Of a stretch of 64,000 bases of DNA, positions 44,470 to 55,450 are shown one piece after another (the first letter of the stretch is position 1; every line of letters starts with the position of its first letter). The position numbers and the translations under genes were made by a program. The notes below the pieces were generated by a model. It worked only from the letters and a program-made list of their open reading frames with translations, was not told the origin of the DNA and did no database searches. Origin of the DNA: Gnetum montanum (lineage: Eukaryota; Streptophyta; Gnetopsida; Gnetales; Gnetaceae). The stretch spans positions 289,786 to 353,785 of the forward strand of contig MNCI01008925.1 of assembly GCA_015680685.1 (NCBI GenBank), read 5' to 3'.

Positions 44470-46367
44470 TCAATTTTAGGGGAGATGGCCATGCATGTTA
44501 ACTATATTAGTGGCTCCTCAATTTTTTCCTCTTTTTGTTTTACACATTTTTTTTACACCTTGTTACTTTTACAACTTTTTATTTTGCACATTCTTTATTT
44601 TACACCTTCTATATTTTACACTTTCTTCTATATTTTCTTTTATTTCAGTGTGATTTTCTAACCTTTTTTGTTAATAAGTACTAAGCACAATGGTAATTTG
44701 TTGCTTGATGGCGGTATGTACTATTCAGTTATTTGATTGTTGATGTTTGGATTCTAGCTTTGAATTTTGTTACAAATAATTAGGACATGGTTTCTTCTTC
44801 ATGGAATAGGCAGTGAGTCCACAACATCCACCCATTCACAAACATTATGGTTTTCCTTATTTTGGAAATATGTAGTCTCTTTTTTATTAATAAAACTTTA
44901 ACAAACTTGTGAATTTGATAGTTTTTGGATTTGGAAAGGATTCAAAGGTTTGAACAAGGTGTGACTTGAAGGGGATTTAGTACTCTTTGTGCCTTTTTGC
45001 TTACTTGGGTGCATGTGTGTTTTCATGGATTTCTTACCATTTTGTGTCAACCAATAATAGGAAGTTGAATAAGTATTTACATGGTGTGGTTCTCATCATC
45101 AAGATAAAAAAATCAATGAGAATTTAATGCACACCCCTTAGACAAAATAAATGGGCTACAAGCATTAGTTATGGGACTAGAAAGACATGTTACCCATGCC
45201 TGAAGGTCTCCTCTAACTAAGGCCCTTCCTCACTTTTAACTTTTCTTTTCTTCTTTAATAAGGAATGGTGGTCATTCTATTGGATCCCTCTTATGTCTTA
45301 GGGGGATGGAATGGTCTTACAATGGTGATGTGGAGTCACTAAATATGGTTGGTTTTCATTTGCACTAATGATGGATTTTATCAAGGCATTTAACCACAAA
45401 ATTCATAAGGGACTTTATGTGACCTTAATTAGAAACTCCATTCCACTCACTCTCACCCATCTATGTTTTCCATGTCTCACCTCACTATTGGTTTCATGTT
45501 CTTGTTCAATGTCTTGGTTTGATGTGTCAAAATTCTTAGGTAGTTTTTTTTGGGTTTTTGTACTTAACTATCTGTAACCATTAATCACCCATGGGGCCCA
45601 TGGACTCCACGATTTGAAGTTATGCAAGAGTAATAAAAGGCCTGTGCCTACTTTGGGGAGGACCCACCTGCATATCTTTTGGTTGGATTAGTTTAGTTAT
45701 TTATCCTCAGACATTCTTACAATTAAATCTTTTTATGTTCCCCATCAATGACATCCAGTTGTGCACATCTTCACAACCTTTTTTAGTGAAATTCTCTTTT
45801 TATTGTTGTGAATTCTTATACCCTCTTCAAGCATTTCATCCTATTTAAACTTTTTCAAATTTAATAATGGACCGCTTATCCATTTTACCCTATTTTCCAG
45901 TCTTCCCACTAACACTATTAACGGAATCAATCTATCGTAATCACAACCCAGCCAAGTCTAACCATCGACTAGACAAGGTGCTTCAAAGCTATATGTTACA
46001 CCTTACATACTAATCCATGATTTTCTTATGATTGTAATGGAAAGCACAAATTGGAAGTGGGACTATCTTCACCAAGGATGATGTAGCAATACCACATGAT
46101 GAGGACTGTTCATGATCGTTGGCTCTTCTCTCTTACTCTTCAACTGCCAAGAGGAGTTGGATGTTAGTTTTGTTTAAGGTGTTCAATTCTATTATCATGA
46201 ACATCCAATTTTGTAAAAGATTGTAAATCCATACACTCAGGCACTTAGAGTCTATTTGTTCCATCTAATTTAATTTGCATGTTAATCAATAATCTCATGC
46301 CTTCTTAATATTTTGTAAGGAACTTGTTCCTCCTCTTCTTCACTTAAGGATGAGTTTTTATTCAATC
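44470..46367 (+). other. Conserved 3' region of element C
   Basis: Aligns with 40960-42966 from GGGGAGATGGCC onward, including the conserved block near 44815 and the hydrophobic frame. No other gene was seen. Confidence 0.7.
45368..45577 (+). CDS. Short hydrophobic reading frame (element C)
   Basis: 69 codons, MMDFIKAFNHKIHKGLYVTL, collinear with 41990-42199 and with most differences conservative by eye. It ends FVLNYL. Weak evidence of a gene; see element B for the longest version. Confidence 0.35.
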   Translation: MMDFIKAFNHKIHKGLYVTLIRNSIPLTLTHLCFPCLTSLLVSCSCSMSWFDVSKFLGSFFWVFVLNYL

Positions 46368-46376
46368 GTGGGGGTA
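46368..46376 (+). other. Polypurine tract of element C
   Basis: GTGGGGGTA immediately before TGATGAATCATG. Confidence 0.75.
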
Positions 46377-47211
46377 TGATGAATCATGTTTTGACATGCT
46401 CTTATATCAGAGCCTTGATATCAGATACCCAATATTGGAGCCCAAGATGCAATGTCGAATATTTGATATTGTGGGATATATGTTAACCTATAACTATAGT
46501 GCTTGGACATACAATTTCATATAGTTTTTGTCACAGCATAATGAAGCTCTTGTAGTTTTTTTTCTCTAGAATTAGAATATTTTCTAAGCCTACAGTAGGA
46601 GTCTAAGTGTGTATAGATATTTATTCAAGCACTAATGTACCTTAGGACAAAAGTGTAACAGAAATAAAGATGAACCCTTTTGATAATCCTTGCAGCATTG
46701 AGAATATATTAGTGTTTCCTTTAATGCATTTGATATTCATGCACTTTACTTTAATGCATTTTAATTAAGCATTGAATTTCTAGTTGTTAATGAACATGAG
46801 CATGACCACTTTGAGCATACATGTAGTGCTTAGTAGCCTAAAAACACTTAATGTTTCGTAACCCAGCAACGCTATATGCATTCAAGATGTGTCTGAAGAG
46901 TGGAAATGGGTACTTGTGTTAGGCTAGCTAGGCAATAGATTAATTAGGTACTAAATTCCTTTACCTTTCATTCTTATTCTAGGTGATTAAACTTATAAAA
47001 TATAAAATGATAAAAATCATATATCTTAGTTGCACTTAACCATATGCTTATACCTCACAAGTAAAACTAAGAAGATAATGATTTTTCCAATTAGATTTCA
47101 CTTCCTTGAACCAATGTCCTTAGGAACTTAAGGGCTACAAAATTCGACTGGATCACGTGTGAATGCTTGTGATTTCTATGGTTGGATGTAGGGGTACCTC
47201 ACCACTCACCA
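46377..47211 (+). repeat. 3' LTR of element C
   Basis: 835 bp, TGATGAATCATG to ACCACTCACCA (CATCA decayed to CACCA). The TATA box is degenerate (TATAACTA at 46489-46496). Close to the LTRs of D and to the solo LTR in E. Confidence 0.85.
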
Positions 47212-47364
47212 ATTATAAAAAAACATAAAGGAAGTCTATCTATTGGTGATTACATGCTAAATCTTTAGAATGAACATGTTCAAGATATTTTAACTATTAA
47301 TAATTTGTTTGTAGTTGTTGGTCAATATATGGAGATAATATTTTTTCATGGAATATCTAATTTC

Positions 47365-47545
47365 CTACCTTTAAGGAGAGGTTTTTCAAAATTGGTTGTA
47401 AGGATAAAAACTTGAAAAGACATCTCCAAAATCATTAAGCCTATTCTTTTTGTTAGTTTGTATTTTCTCCTCTCTAAAGTACTCTACTTTTGTACTCTGA
47501 ATTTTTATTTTTAATATACTTATTATTTAGGTCTAACACCCATGA
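47365..47545 (+). repeat. LINE-tail repeat R1 copy
   Basis: Contains CCTTTAAGGAGAGG, GGTTGTAAGGATAAAAAC and the TATTTAGGTCTAACACCC ending. The copy has an extra pyrimidine-rich insert near 47460-47490. Confidence 0.6.
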
Positions 47546-47606
47546 TTATGAATTTAAGAAGTAAACCACTTATAGTTACTTTACTCAATCTAATTGTGTG
47601 GCTAAC

Positions 47607-47692
47607 AATGAGATGTTAGCCTAGTGGTAAGACTCTTGATTTGAAAGCTCTAACTCATGGGTTTGATTTTGATGGGTAATGTTAAGTTATAA
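47607..47692 (+). mobile_element. tRNA-derived SINE-like copy 3
   Basis: The best copy: GAGATGTTAGCCTAGTGGTA (A box), GACTCTTGATTTGAAAGC, ATGGGTTTGATTTTGATGGG (B box) and TAATGTTAAGTTATAAAG. No cloverleaf can be completed, so it is not a functional tRNA gene. Confidence 0.7.
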
Positions 47693-47699
47693 AGTTATA

Positions 47700-48055
47700 A
47701 TTGGACTATATATCTCAAGGTGTATCTATATTACATTTATGTTGGAGTTCCAACATATCCAATGGTATGACTAGGAGAAGAAATAATATCTTGCAAGATA
47801 TTGTATGAAGTATGTTAAGGTAATTCAAATTCTCCTATTTATATTACAATAAAAAAATTACACTTATCATTCTTCATATCAAGTTCTTTATAATAAAATA
47901 TCAAAATTTAATAACCTAAAATTTTTAACTATATGTAACCCTAGAAAATATATCCAACATGATGCCAATGAAAGGTGGTTCAATTGGTTACCTTATTACT
48001 TAATAAGTATTAGGTAGGAAAAATTTTACTAGCTCAAGTCACACTTAGAAACATT
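47700..48055. other. No recognisable gene
   Basis: 356 bp of AT-rich sequence between the SINE and the first LINE fragment. I see no frame, repeat or RNA feature in it. Confidence 0.5.
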
Positions 48056-48059
48056 TTTC

Positions 48060-48315
48060 CTAAGTTTCATATGAGACTATTACTAGGAATGATTTTATTC
48101 ATAAAAAATTTAATAAGGCATCGAAAATGTAGTTATCAATACACTTTTTGACAAGGAAAATGAAAGATATTTGAAGAGTTCATGCCCTTCTAAATATTCA
48201 TATTTTTTATGGTGTCTTATTCATCAAGGTCTTCCTATTGACACTCGTTTTCAAAATTTTGAGAATACTTTTTTCTTTTGAGTCTAATTTTACTATTTTC
48301 TGGAGTTATATGGTT
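48060..48315 (+). pseudogene. LINE fragment 1: zinc-binding domain after reverse transcriptase
   Basis: Decayed copy of the same segment as 49140-49430. It reads as an FLWC(L/I)IHQGLPIDT-type motif, characteristic of the zinc-binding domain found C-terminal to RT in plant LINEs. It ends in FWSYMVDK and is followed directly by the RT thumb of a second LINE piece. Confidence 0.6.
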
Positions 48316-49440
48316 GATAAAATTGAAAAGCATCTTAACAAATGAAAAGAAAAAAATCTCATCCTTGCTAGCAATTTTTTAGTTATTAAGCAAATGCTTT
48401 AATCAAATCATGTTTATTACTCTAGCTATTTGGCTCCTTGTAAAACTTCTTATGAGAGAATTGATTGTATTATCCATTGATTTCTTTGGTCTGCTAAGCA
48501 ACATAAAAAATGTTTTTCTAGAATTGCTTAGGATATTTGCACTAGCAAGAAGATGAAGGACTTGGCCTCATTAATTATTATAACAAGTGTATATCTCTTG
48601 TAACAAAATGGATTGCAAAGTGCATTAATGAAGATTATGTTTAGATGCTTCTTTTAAGAAAGAAACTTTTGCAAGAAAAACCTAAAAATGATAACTGTTT
48701 GTCTTTTAATGACTTTCTTCACTATCTTATTTTTCCTCAGGCTATTTATATTCTTAGTTCTTTAATTCTTAAACAAATTTAAAAGACATGGTGCAAGCTT
48801 AGCAAATATTGGAATTACAATTATATTACAGTTTCAATAGATATTCTTAAGCAAATTAGCCCATGGTGGCTTCCTTTTAATGAATAATCTTTGGCTACCA
48901 ATGCATCTATATTGTGTACTACTTTGAGAAAATTTGGTATCACTGCAATTTCTTGTTTGTATATGCATTATAAATGAATTACTTGGAATGAAGCTTCAAG
49001 CTTCCATGGTTTGGATAGAAAGAGAAAAAACAATTTTGAAAAAATGATTTTGAATCTTTAGAATTTATTTAAAATTGAAACAATTTACATTAGGCTTTTC
49101 CAAATATTTTTTAGAAGGATAACAACTATGTTTTTCTTTTTAATTCAAAATTTGCTTATGAGATTATTACAAAAAATGATTTTATTCATAGAAAATTCAA
49201 TAAGGCTTGAAAAATGCAATTATCATTACACTTTTAAATGAAAAATATAAAAGATATTTGGAGAGCTCCTATATTTATGAAAACTCATATTTTTTATGGT
49301 GTATTATTCATCAAGGTCTTCATATCAACACTAGTCTTAAACATATGTTTCTTCTCAATATCCTCTTTCTAAAAGTGAAGACTCATATTATTATGTTTTT
49401 TTTTTGAGTGCTCTATTACTCAGCATAATTGGAAATGGAC
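48316..49440 (+). pseudogene. LINE fragment 2: reverse transcriptase C-terminus and zinc-binding domain
   Basis: Plus-strand traces KHLNK(stop)KEKNLILASNF, SNHVYYSSYLAPCKTSYERI and FLWSAKQHKK match the thumb region that follows RT in plant non-LTR retrotransposons. The zinc-binding domain follows about 700 bp later (49207-49407 open, YFLWCIIHQGLHINTS, then FFECSITQHNWKW). There are many stops; no catalytic FADD motif or endonuclease is present, so it is a 5'-truncated copy. Confidence 0.7.
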
Positions 49441-49984
49441 ATCTAGAATTTATAACAACTCTCAACCAAGCATCAATGATGTCATTCTTGTTGATTAGTC
49501 TACTTTATCTACTTCATTTCTTTGCATTTTGGAATTGTCTTTAGCTACTTATTCTCTACGCTATTTGAAAGCTTTGTTATGTAGTTATTTTCTAGCAGTA
49601 AGAGCATAACTATGATCTCTCTTCAGGTATGAGATACTATATTCTCACACATGTTGCTTTTTAACTACAACTCTAAGTAAAAAAGTTGACAATGAAAGCT
49701 AAATAATTAATTTTTTTCTACAATATTAATTTATTTTTGTTTTAAAGGCTCAAGAATGGAAAGCTTTCACCTTTTGTTGCTATTTGTTCTTTATCTTTAA
49801 TTGATGTATTCTTTTTTCTTTAATGAGAATTTTCTTCTTGCCTTTACAAGAAACCCTTTAGTAAGAAGTAAAAATCCATGAAGGTCCTTTTGAATAAAGA
49901 TAAAGCTTAATCCTTTTCCTATCCTAAAGGGAAGATTTTTTAAGATTGACTATAAAGATGAAAATTTGAAAAGGAATCTCTAAA
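49441..49984 (+). repeat. LINE 3' end with R1 tail, cut by element F
   Basis: Continues from the zinc-binding domain into noncoding sequence. The R1 block starts at AGAAACCCTTTAGTAAGAAG (49849) and stops at GGAATCTCTAAA (49984), where the LTR of F begins. Other R1 copies run on past this point. This copy ties R1 to the LINE. Confidence 0.6.
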
Positions 49985-50548
49985 TGTGAGAGAGGTAGCA
50001 GGGTTGGTGGTGGCCTGCTACCTCCCCCACGGTTCAGGGGCCATGGGGGCATAAGGGTTCCTTCGCTCCTTGTGTCTATGGAACCATACTGGCATGGAAA
50101 TTCCATGCATTAGTAAGAGGAGGCTATGACCTACCTCATTACCTCACTCGGTTGGACCTTTCCTAGGAGGGTTGCATAGTTCAACTCTATGTTGAGGTTT
50201 TTTTACCAAGTGTGTCATGGGACGTGCTATGGGATGTTGCGTGCGCTCCTTGGAGCATGACACCAACTACCAGCACATGGTGATGAATCTGGAGGGTTCA
50301 GCTGGTAATCCCTGTGGTGTCCACGTGAGTGGAGCAAGGGATTGCTATCTAGCTTGTTAACATATCACGAATATTGAATATGAAACACCACTCAGGAGAC
50401 ATGCTAACACTAACACATTGTTTGTTGGCATGTGTTTCAGGATTGTTGATTGCTGAGGCGTATTCCTCTTGAGTTTCATCCCGATTTAGAATCTGCTTGT
50501 GAAAATCTTGGGGTGTCAAGCAACGTATCTAGGGACAACGTTGTTACA
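49985..50548 (+). repeat. 5' LTR of element F
   Basis: 564 bp, TGTGAGAGAGG to CGTTGTTACA, ending two bases before the primer site. The left end is defined by TG and by the break in the R1 repeat. No partner LTR was available to confirm it. Confidence 0.65.
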
Positions 50549-50550
50549 AA

Positions 50551-50562
50551 TGGTATCAGAGC
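50551..50562 (+). other. Primer-binding site, initiator tRNA-Met (element F)
   Basis: TGGTATCAGAGC, a perfect match to the complement of the plant initiator tRNA-Met 3' end, continuing as CTC. Confidence 0.9.
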
Positions 50563-50691
50563 CTCATAGTTTCAGTTATCAGTAAAACTTTCACACTAAA
50601 GGGTAAGAGGGTTTGTGGTTTGTGAGGTTTCCATTTTCAACTTCTGTTAGCCACTCTCCCTTTGAGGGTGACCTTGTGCTAAAGCTCTCTC

Positions 50692-51990
50692 TTGGGCAAC
50701 ATGGAGCCTGGTGGACCGAGTGACATGGCTAATGTTCAAGCAAACCCAAAAATTGAGGCCAAGATAGAACTTGGTCAAGATGAGACTAAGTTTCAAATGT
50801 TATGGAATCATGTCAAGGCAATTGATAAGGCCTTAGCCTATCCTAGTCCAGAAAACGTGGATGCGATCCATCACATCCTTAAAGATGTTGACTTGCCACA
50901 AGAAAAGATGGATCTTTGCTCCAAGGATATGGTGAAAGTGGTAGAGGCTAAGGTTTTGATATTGGAAGGTCATCTGGATTGCATGATCAACCTCTACAAG
51001 GATCTATTAGGATTCTTGGAAGAGGCACAAACAAAAACATCTTTGGTTGAGGACCTAGTTGGTCAAATGAAAGTTCTGGAGGATGCCCTAGTGGGGGTAA
51101 ATTAGGAACTATATAATTTGAAAATTGAAAATGCCATCTTGAAATCCTCCTTAGCAGGACGCTTGGCAGACGAGCCAATAGTGATGGCCCATATCAAAGC
51201 TAGAGAACCAAGTTCTTACGATGGTGAGAGAAATGATGCTAAAATTGATGCCTTCCTCCATGATGCATAGATGTACCTAAATACCGAGGATGTTCTTGTA
51301 GCCCAAAAGATCTTCACAGCATCTCAATTTCTCATAGGAAGTGCTAAGCTATGGTGGCTTAGCCTCCTTTTTGCCCAAGAAAAGGGCACTGCTACAGAAA
51401 AGATAGAGACATGGGACAAATTTAAGGCAGCATTGATCAAAAAGTTCTATCATGGGAACTCTGAATGGGTAGCTAGAACCAAGCTAGAGACCCTAAAATA
51501 TACAGGGAAGCTTGAAGATTATATCAATAGCTTCCAAGAGCTCATGTTGTTGATTCTCGATATGGGAGATCGGGATTGTTTTTTCAAGTTTGTAAATGGG
51601 TTACAGCCATGGGCATAGATGGAGTTGCGTTGAAGAGGCATTGACTACCTCATAGAGGCTATTGCTGCTACTAGCACTTTTCTAGACTTCAAGGTAATGA
51701 AGCCAGATAAGGGTAAGCCTGGGAAGGAAAAGCATGTCACGGCCTCCCACTCTCAGAGAATAGATACAGGTTCCATCAAATGTGAAAATACATTCAAATT
51801 AGTTCATCAAGGTAGTTGTCTAATGGGTGGTACTCTAAGAAACCAAGCCTCTCAACAAAAACATAAGGATACAGGGAGAAAGTGACAACCTGGGACCAAG
51901 AAGAAAAAATTTATGAGAGGTGCCTTTAAGGGGCCAATTTAATGCTTCTTGTGTTGAGAAAACCACCTAGCAAGAAATTGTCCCCTGAGT
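50692..51990 (+). pseudogene. gag: gag, degenerate (element F)
   Basis: The first 137 codons are open (start MGNMEPGG at 50692, or MEPGG at 50701), a mostly helical acidic N-terminus. A TAG at 51103 breaks the frame, which then resumes. The capsid core in 51271-51618 has SAKLWWLSLLFAQEKG, TWDKFKAALIKKFY and LEDYINSFQELM. A Lys-rich segment precedes the knuckle at 51943-51981, CFLC(stop)ENHLARNC (CX2CX3HX4C with an internal TGA). Gag would form the particle and bind RNA. Confidence 0.8.
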
Positions 51991-52179
51991 TCAAGAAAGA
52001 CTGAGAATAGGTAAGGGCTAGCTCAAGTGAAACAATTGATGGCACTTTAAACATTAGCACATCAAGGGAACAACTAAGGCTAGTGGTTATGATGGAGTTA
52101 TCTAACATGGTTACGTAGAGGTCATGTGCTGGAAACTCCCAGAGTACTAATCTTGATAATTTACATCAAGTTCAGTTAG

Positions 52180-52470
52180 CCCCAATCACTGTGATCTCAA
52201 GTCAAATAAGTGTCCTCATTGATAATGGGGCCAGTCACAATTACATAGTTCTAGCCATGGTGAAAGACTTATAGCTAAAAATGGAACTAGTCCAAGCCTC
52301 CTACAAACTAGCCAAGTTCAAACCCCTTCGGTGCATCAGGGTATGTCGTAGTATCCCAGTTCAAGTGGGCTCATGGCAAGGAGTTATAGATTTTTTAACT
52401 CTAGATATGGACTCCTTTTAGGTTATTTTGGGGTAAGAATTTTTATGCAAGGCCAAAATTTTCACAACTC
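52180..52470 (+). pseudogene. pol: Aspartic protease (element F)
   Basis: VISSQISVLIDNGASHNYI at about 52191-52246 is the active site. The catalytic Asp is kept, but Ser/Thr of D(S/T)G is Asn. The sequence up to about 52470 has several stops and a likely frameshift near 52290. Confidence 0.65.
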
Positions 52471-52697
52471 CACACTTAGACCTGATCTTTATTTCGCATA
52501 AAAGCTCCCCATGCCTAGTTCAAACTCATGGAGCACAGATGGGAAAGGATGAGGGCTCTAACCCCCAGGTTGTATCACCAATGGTGATGAAATGCTTGGC
52601 TAGGGATCCTACCAAGAAATTTCTACTAGCTATGCAAACGGGTGATCCTTTTGAGGTTTGTGGATCCCAAACTAAAATTGATCCATGCATAGCATAG

Positions 52698-54037
52698 GTG
52701 CTAGATAATTTTAAATATGTGATGTCATCTGAATTTCTAGGAAGTTTGCCACCTCGAAAAGCTATGGATCATAAAATAGAATTGCAGCCAAGTACTGACC
52801 CTTCTATCCAAAAGCCATATCACTTAATAGGACCAAAATTGGGGGAATTAAAGAAGCATCTTGAAGGTTTGATGTTCAAGGGATACATTCGTCCCTCAAA
52901 ATCCCCTTATGGGGTACTGGTGCTATTTGTTACTAAGGAGGATGGAACACTACAGCTCTATTATGATTACAAGTTCCTGAATAAACACACTATGAAGAAT
53001 AAGTACCTAGTACCACTTATTTCTTATTTGTTCAATCAATTAGTAGGGACCTAGTATTTCACCCAGCTAGACCTCCAACAAGGGTACTACTAGGTTCGCA
53101 TTTCAGAAGAGGACAAAGAAAAAACTGCATGTGTAACTCGTTATGGATCATATGAGTGGACAATAATGCCCTTCGAGCTTTGCAATGCACAGGCTACATT
53201 TTGTACCTTAATGAATGAGATATTTCAACCCTTCCTAGACAAATTTGTGGTCATCTCAATGATATCTTGATATATAACCAAACAATGGAGGAACATGCCC
53301 TCCACCTGCAGTTTGTCCTTGAGAAGCTACGAGAAAATTGGTTGTACATTAAGAAAGAGAAATGTGAATTCTGCTACCTAGAGCTAAAATTTCTAGGACA
53401 TCTCGTAGGGTATGGGTAGGTAAAGAAAAATTCAAAGAAGGTAGAGGTTGTGCACCAATGGCCCGCTCCCACTAATGTGCATGAGGTTAGACAGTTTATG
53501 GGGTTAGCCAGCATCTATCAAAAGATCATTAGAAATTTCTTAGGTATTACTGCTCCCTTGACCAATTTGCAAAAGAAAGAAGTTGCATGGAAGTGGAATT
53601 CAAATTGTCAGCAAGCCTTCAATAGGATCAAAGAAGCTTTAACCTCCCATCTAGTGTTAGCATTGCTTGTTTTCTCAAAACATTTTGAGGTTCATACAGA
53701 TGCCAGTGAGAATGCAATTGGGGACGTGTTGCTACAAGAAGGTCATCTTGTCGCTTATGAGAGCTGAAAGCTGAATCAAGTAGAGCAAAGGCGACTAATC
53801 CATGAAAAAGAAACATTCGCTATTGTCCATTGCTTAAGAGCATGGAGACACTACTTGCTAAGAAGTTGTGTCCTCGTAAAGACAGATAATATGGCAACTA
53901 GCTACTTGTTGAATCAAATGAAGCTAAGGCCCAAACAGCCCCAATGGTTGGCCATGTTATCTAAATTTGATTTGCAATTAACTTACCATCCTAGAAAGGA
54001 GAATGTGGTGGCAGATGCATTGAATCATCATCCTTAG
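52698..54037 (+). pseudogene. pol: Reverse transcriptase and RNase H (element F)
   Basis: 52698-53054 is open: LPPRKAMDHKIELQP, FKGYIRPSKSPYGVLVLF and LYYDYKFLNKHTMKNKY. After a TAG, FTQLDLQQGYY, the MPFELCNAQATF motif, and then a one-base loss near 53250 shift the frame. The active site reads LNDILIY instead of LDDILIY. RNase H (53560-54037): HTDASENAIG, a Glu in HEKETFAIV, VKTDNMAT and ENVVADAL, so all four catalytic acids remain. One TGA at 53765 splits it. Confidence 0.82.
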
Positions 54038-54079
54038 CCTACCTCCTAGCTCTTTTCTATCACTGGGCCAAAAACTTCA

Positions 54080-55000
54080 CATGTCTAATGTGATGAAGTA
54101 TTATTGGCTAAAATTGAAGATGGCTTAAAAAGGGATTCTCATATCATTGATCTAATTAAACTAATAGAAACTAGGCGAGCATCACAATTGAAAATAAGGG
54201 ATGGGCTTCTTTGGTTTTAGGATAATTGAATATGCATTTTGGATTGGGATGGCCTACGCAAGGAGATAATCTGAGAATGCCATGACACACAGTGGGCTAG
54301 GCACCCTGGACAACAAAGGACCTTGTCACTCATTGGAAGAACCTTCTTTTGGCCAAAAATGTATTAGGATATTATTTCTTATATCCAAAGGATTCTAATG
54401 TGCCAGTAGGATAAGGGGTCTACAGAGCATCCAGGTGGTCTTCTGCCACCCTTGGAAATCCCTCCATTTCCATGGGCTACAATGTGTATGGACTTCATCA
54501 CAGGATTACCAAATATTCAGAGCTTAAGAAGTATCATTTTAGTGGTGGAAAATTTTTTCAAATTTTCCATATTCATTTCCTGTCCATCATAGTGCTCAGT
54601 TGAGGACACAAAAACATACTATTTTGATAGGGTGGTTTGATATTTTGGGTTACCGATTAGCATCATTTGAGACTGAGATCCGTGATTCACAAGTGCTTTC
54701 TGGTGAGCCTTATTTGGCATGATAGGTACCACCCTCAAATTGTCAACAAGCTTTCATCTACAAACCGATGATCAAACGGAATGAATAAATCAAGTACTTG
54801 AAGAGTACCTTCGACACTATGCTCGTAGTGACCAAAAGAACTGGTCATTTCTATTAGGGATTTCCCAGCTAAGTTATAACATCCATAAGTCATCAGCTAC
54901 TGGGTTTTCTCCTACAGAACTAGTAATGGGAAGGCAGCCCATTACCCGTCATATGGTCTCCCCCTCATTGCAGGGTTAGCATCCCTCAGGTGATGAATCC
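54080..55000 (+). pseudogene. pol: Integrase (element F)
   Basis: A zinc-binding trace (ECHDTQWARHPGQQRT with both His; one Cys of CX2C left at 54402). The core: TMCMDFITGLPN with the first Asp; the second Asp region near 54671 is flanked by stops; QTE near 54778 has the Glu. Four TGAs occur within 40 bp (54668, 54674, 54683 and 54704), three of them at expected Arg codons (CGA to TGA). The rest (SATGFSPTELVMGRQP) is readable to about 54980. Confidence 0.78.
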
Positions 55001-55079
55001 TTGAAAGTGTTGAAATAGCAAAATATCATCTAGAGAGGGTAGTGTAGCAAATTAAAAGGTAGCTGATCGAAAACACCAG

Positions 55080-55450
55080 CACCATGAATTTAAGGTGGAA
55101 GATTAGGTTCTCTTGAAGTTGGACCCATGTCATTTTAAGCCAAAATAGGGAACTACCTCCAAGCTGATGAGGCAGCATGATGATCCTTTCCGAATCATCA
55201 ATAAAATTAACCCTGTGATATATAAGCTTCAGCTACCAACCAATATGGACCGAGTCCATCTAGTTTTTCATGTCAACATGCTAAAGCCATTGCCGGATGG
55301 GTTCCCATATCTAGAAAGAAGTCTCTTGATCCGAGAGCAACCTTGTATACAATCTATACAAGGAAAGAGAGTATATTGCATCCAAAACTTCCAGACCACT
55401 AGCCATGGTGTAATTTAAAAGTGGAGTTCCTCATCTACTGAAAACATCAT
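55080..55450 (+). pseudogene. pol: Integrase C-terminus and possible chromodomain remnant (element F)
   Basis: A GPF-like segment (DDPFRIINKINPVIYKLQLP) and VFHVNMLKPLPDG are the normal end of chromovirus integrase. The 55167-55418 frame continues QSIQGKRVYCIQNF and then a WSSSSTENI trace at the place where a chromodomain would target the element to heterochromatin. The aromatic cage residues cannot be placed with confidence. Confidence 0.55.

Larger units (their letters stand above)
43820..47211 (+). mobile_element. Element C, right part
   Basis: Carries the end of integrase, the 3' region, the purine tract and the 3' LTR. Together with 30300-33805 it forms one element missing its 5' end. 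The base after the 3' LTR begins ATTAT, which would be its target duplication; the left copy is lost with the truncation. Confidence 0.85.
49985..55450 (+). mobile_element. Element F: chromovirus-like Ty3/gypsy retrotransposon, 3' LTR not found
   Basis: 5' LTR, tRNA-iMet primer site, gag with knuckle, protease, RT, RNase H, integrase and a C-terminal extension, all plus strand and in order. The LPPRKAMDHKIEL motif before RT is typical of chromoviruses. It is more GC-rich than its surroundings. It inserted into the LINE tail. No repeat of the LTR occurs downstream in this window, so the 3' end is deleted, diverged or rearranged. Confidence 0.8.

Noticed and set aside
19605-47211. E and C as one single element
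   Set aside because: Both contain their own protease, RT, RNase H and integrase, so there must be two.
47607-47692. tRNA gene
   Set aside because: A- and B-box-like blocks are present, but acceptor and anticodon stems cannot be formed and three sister copies show that it is a dispersed repeat.
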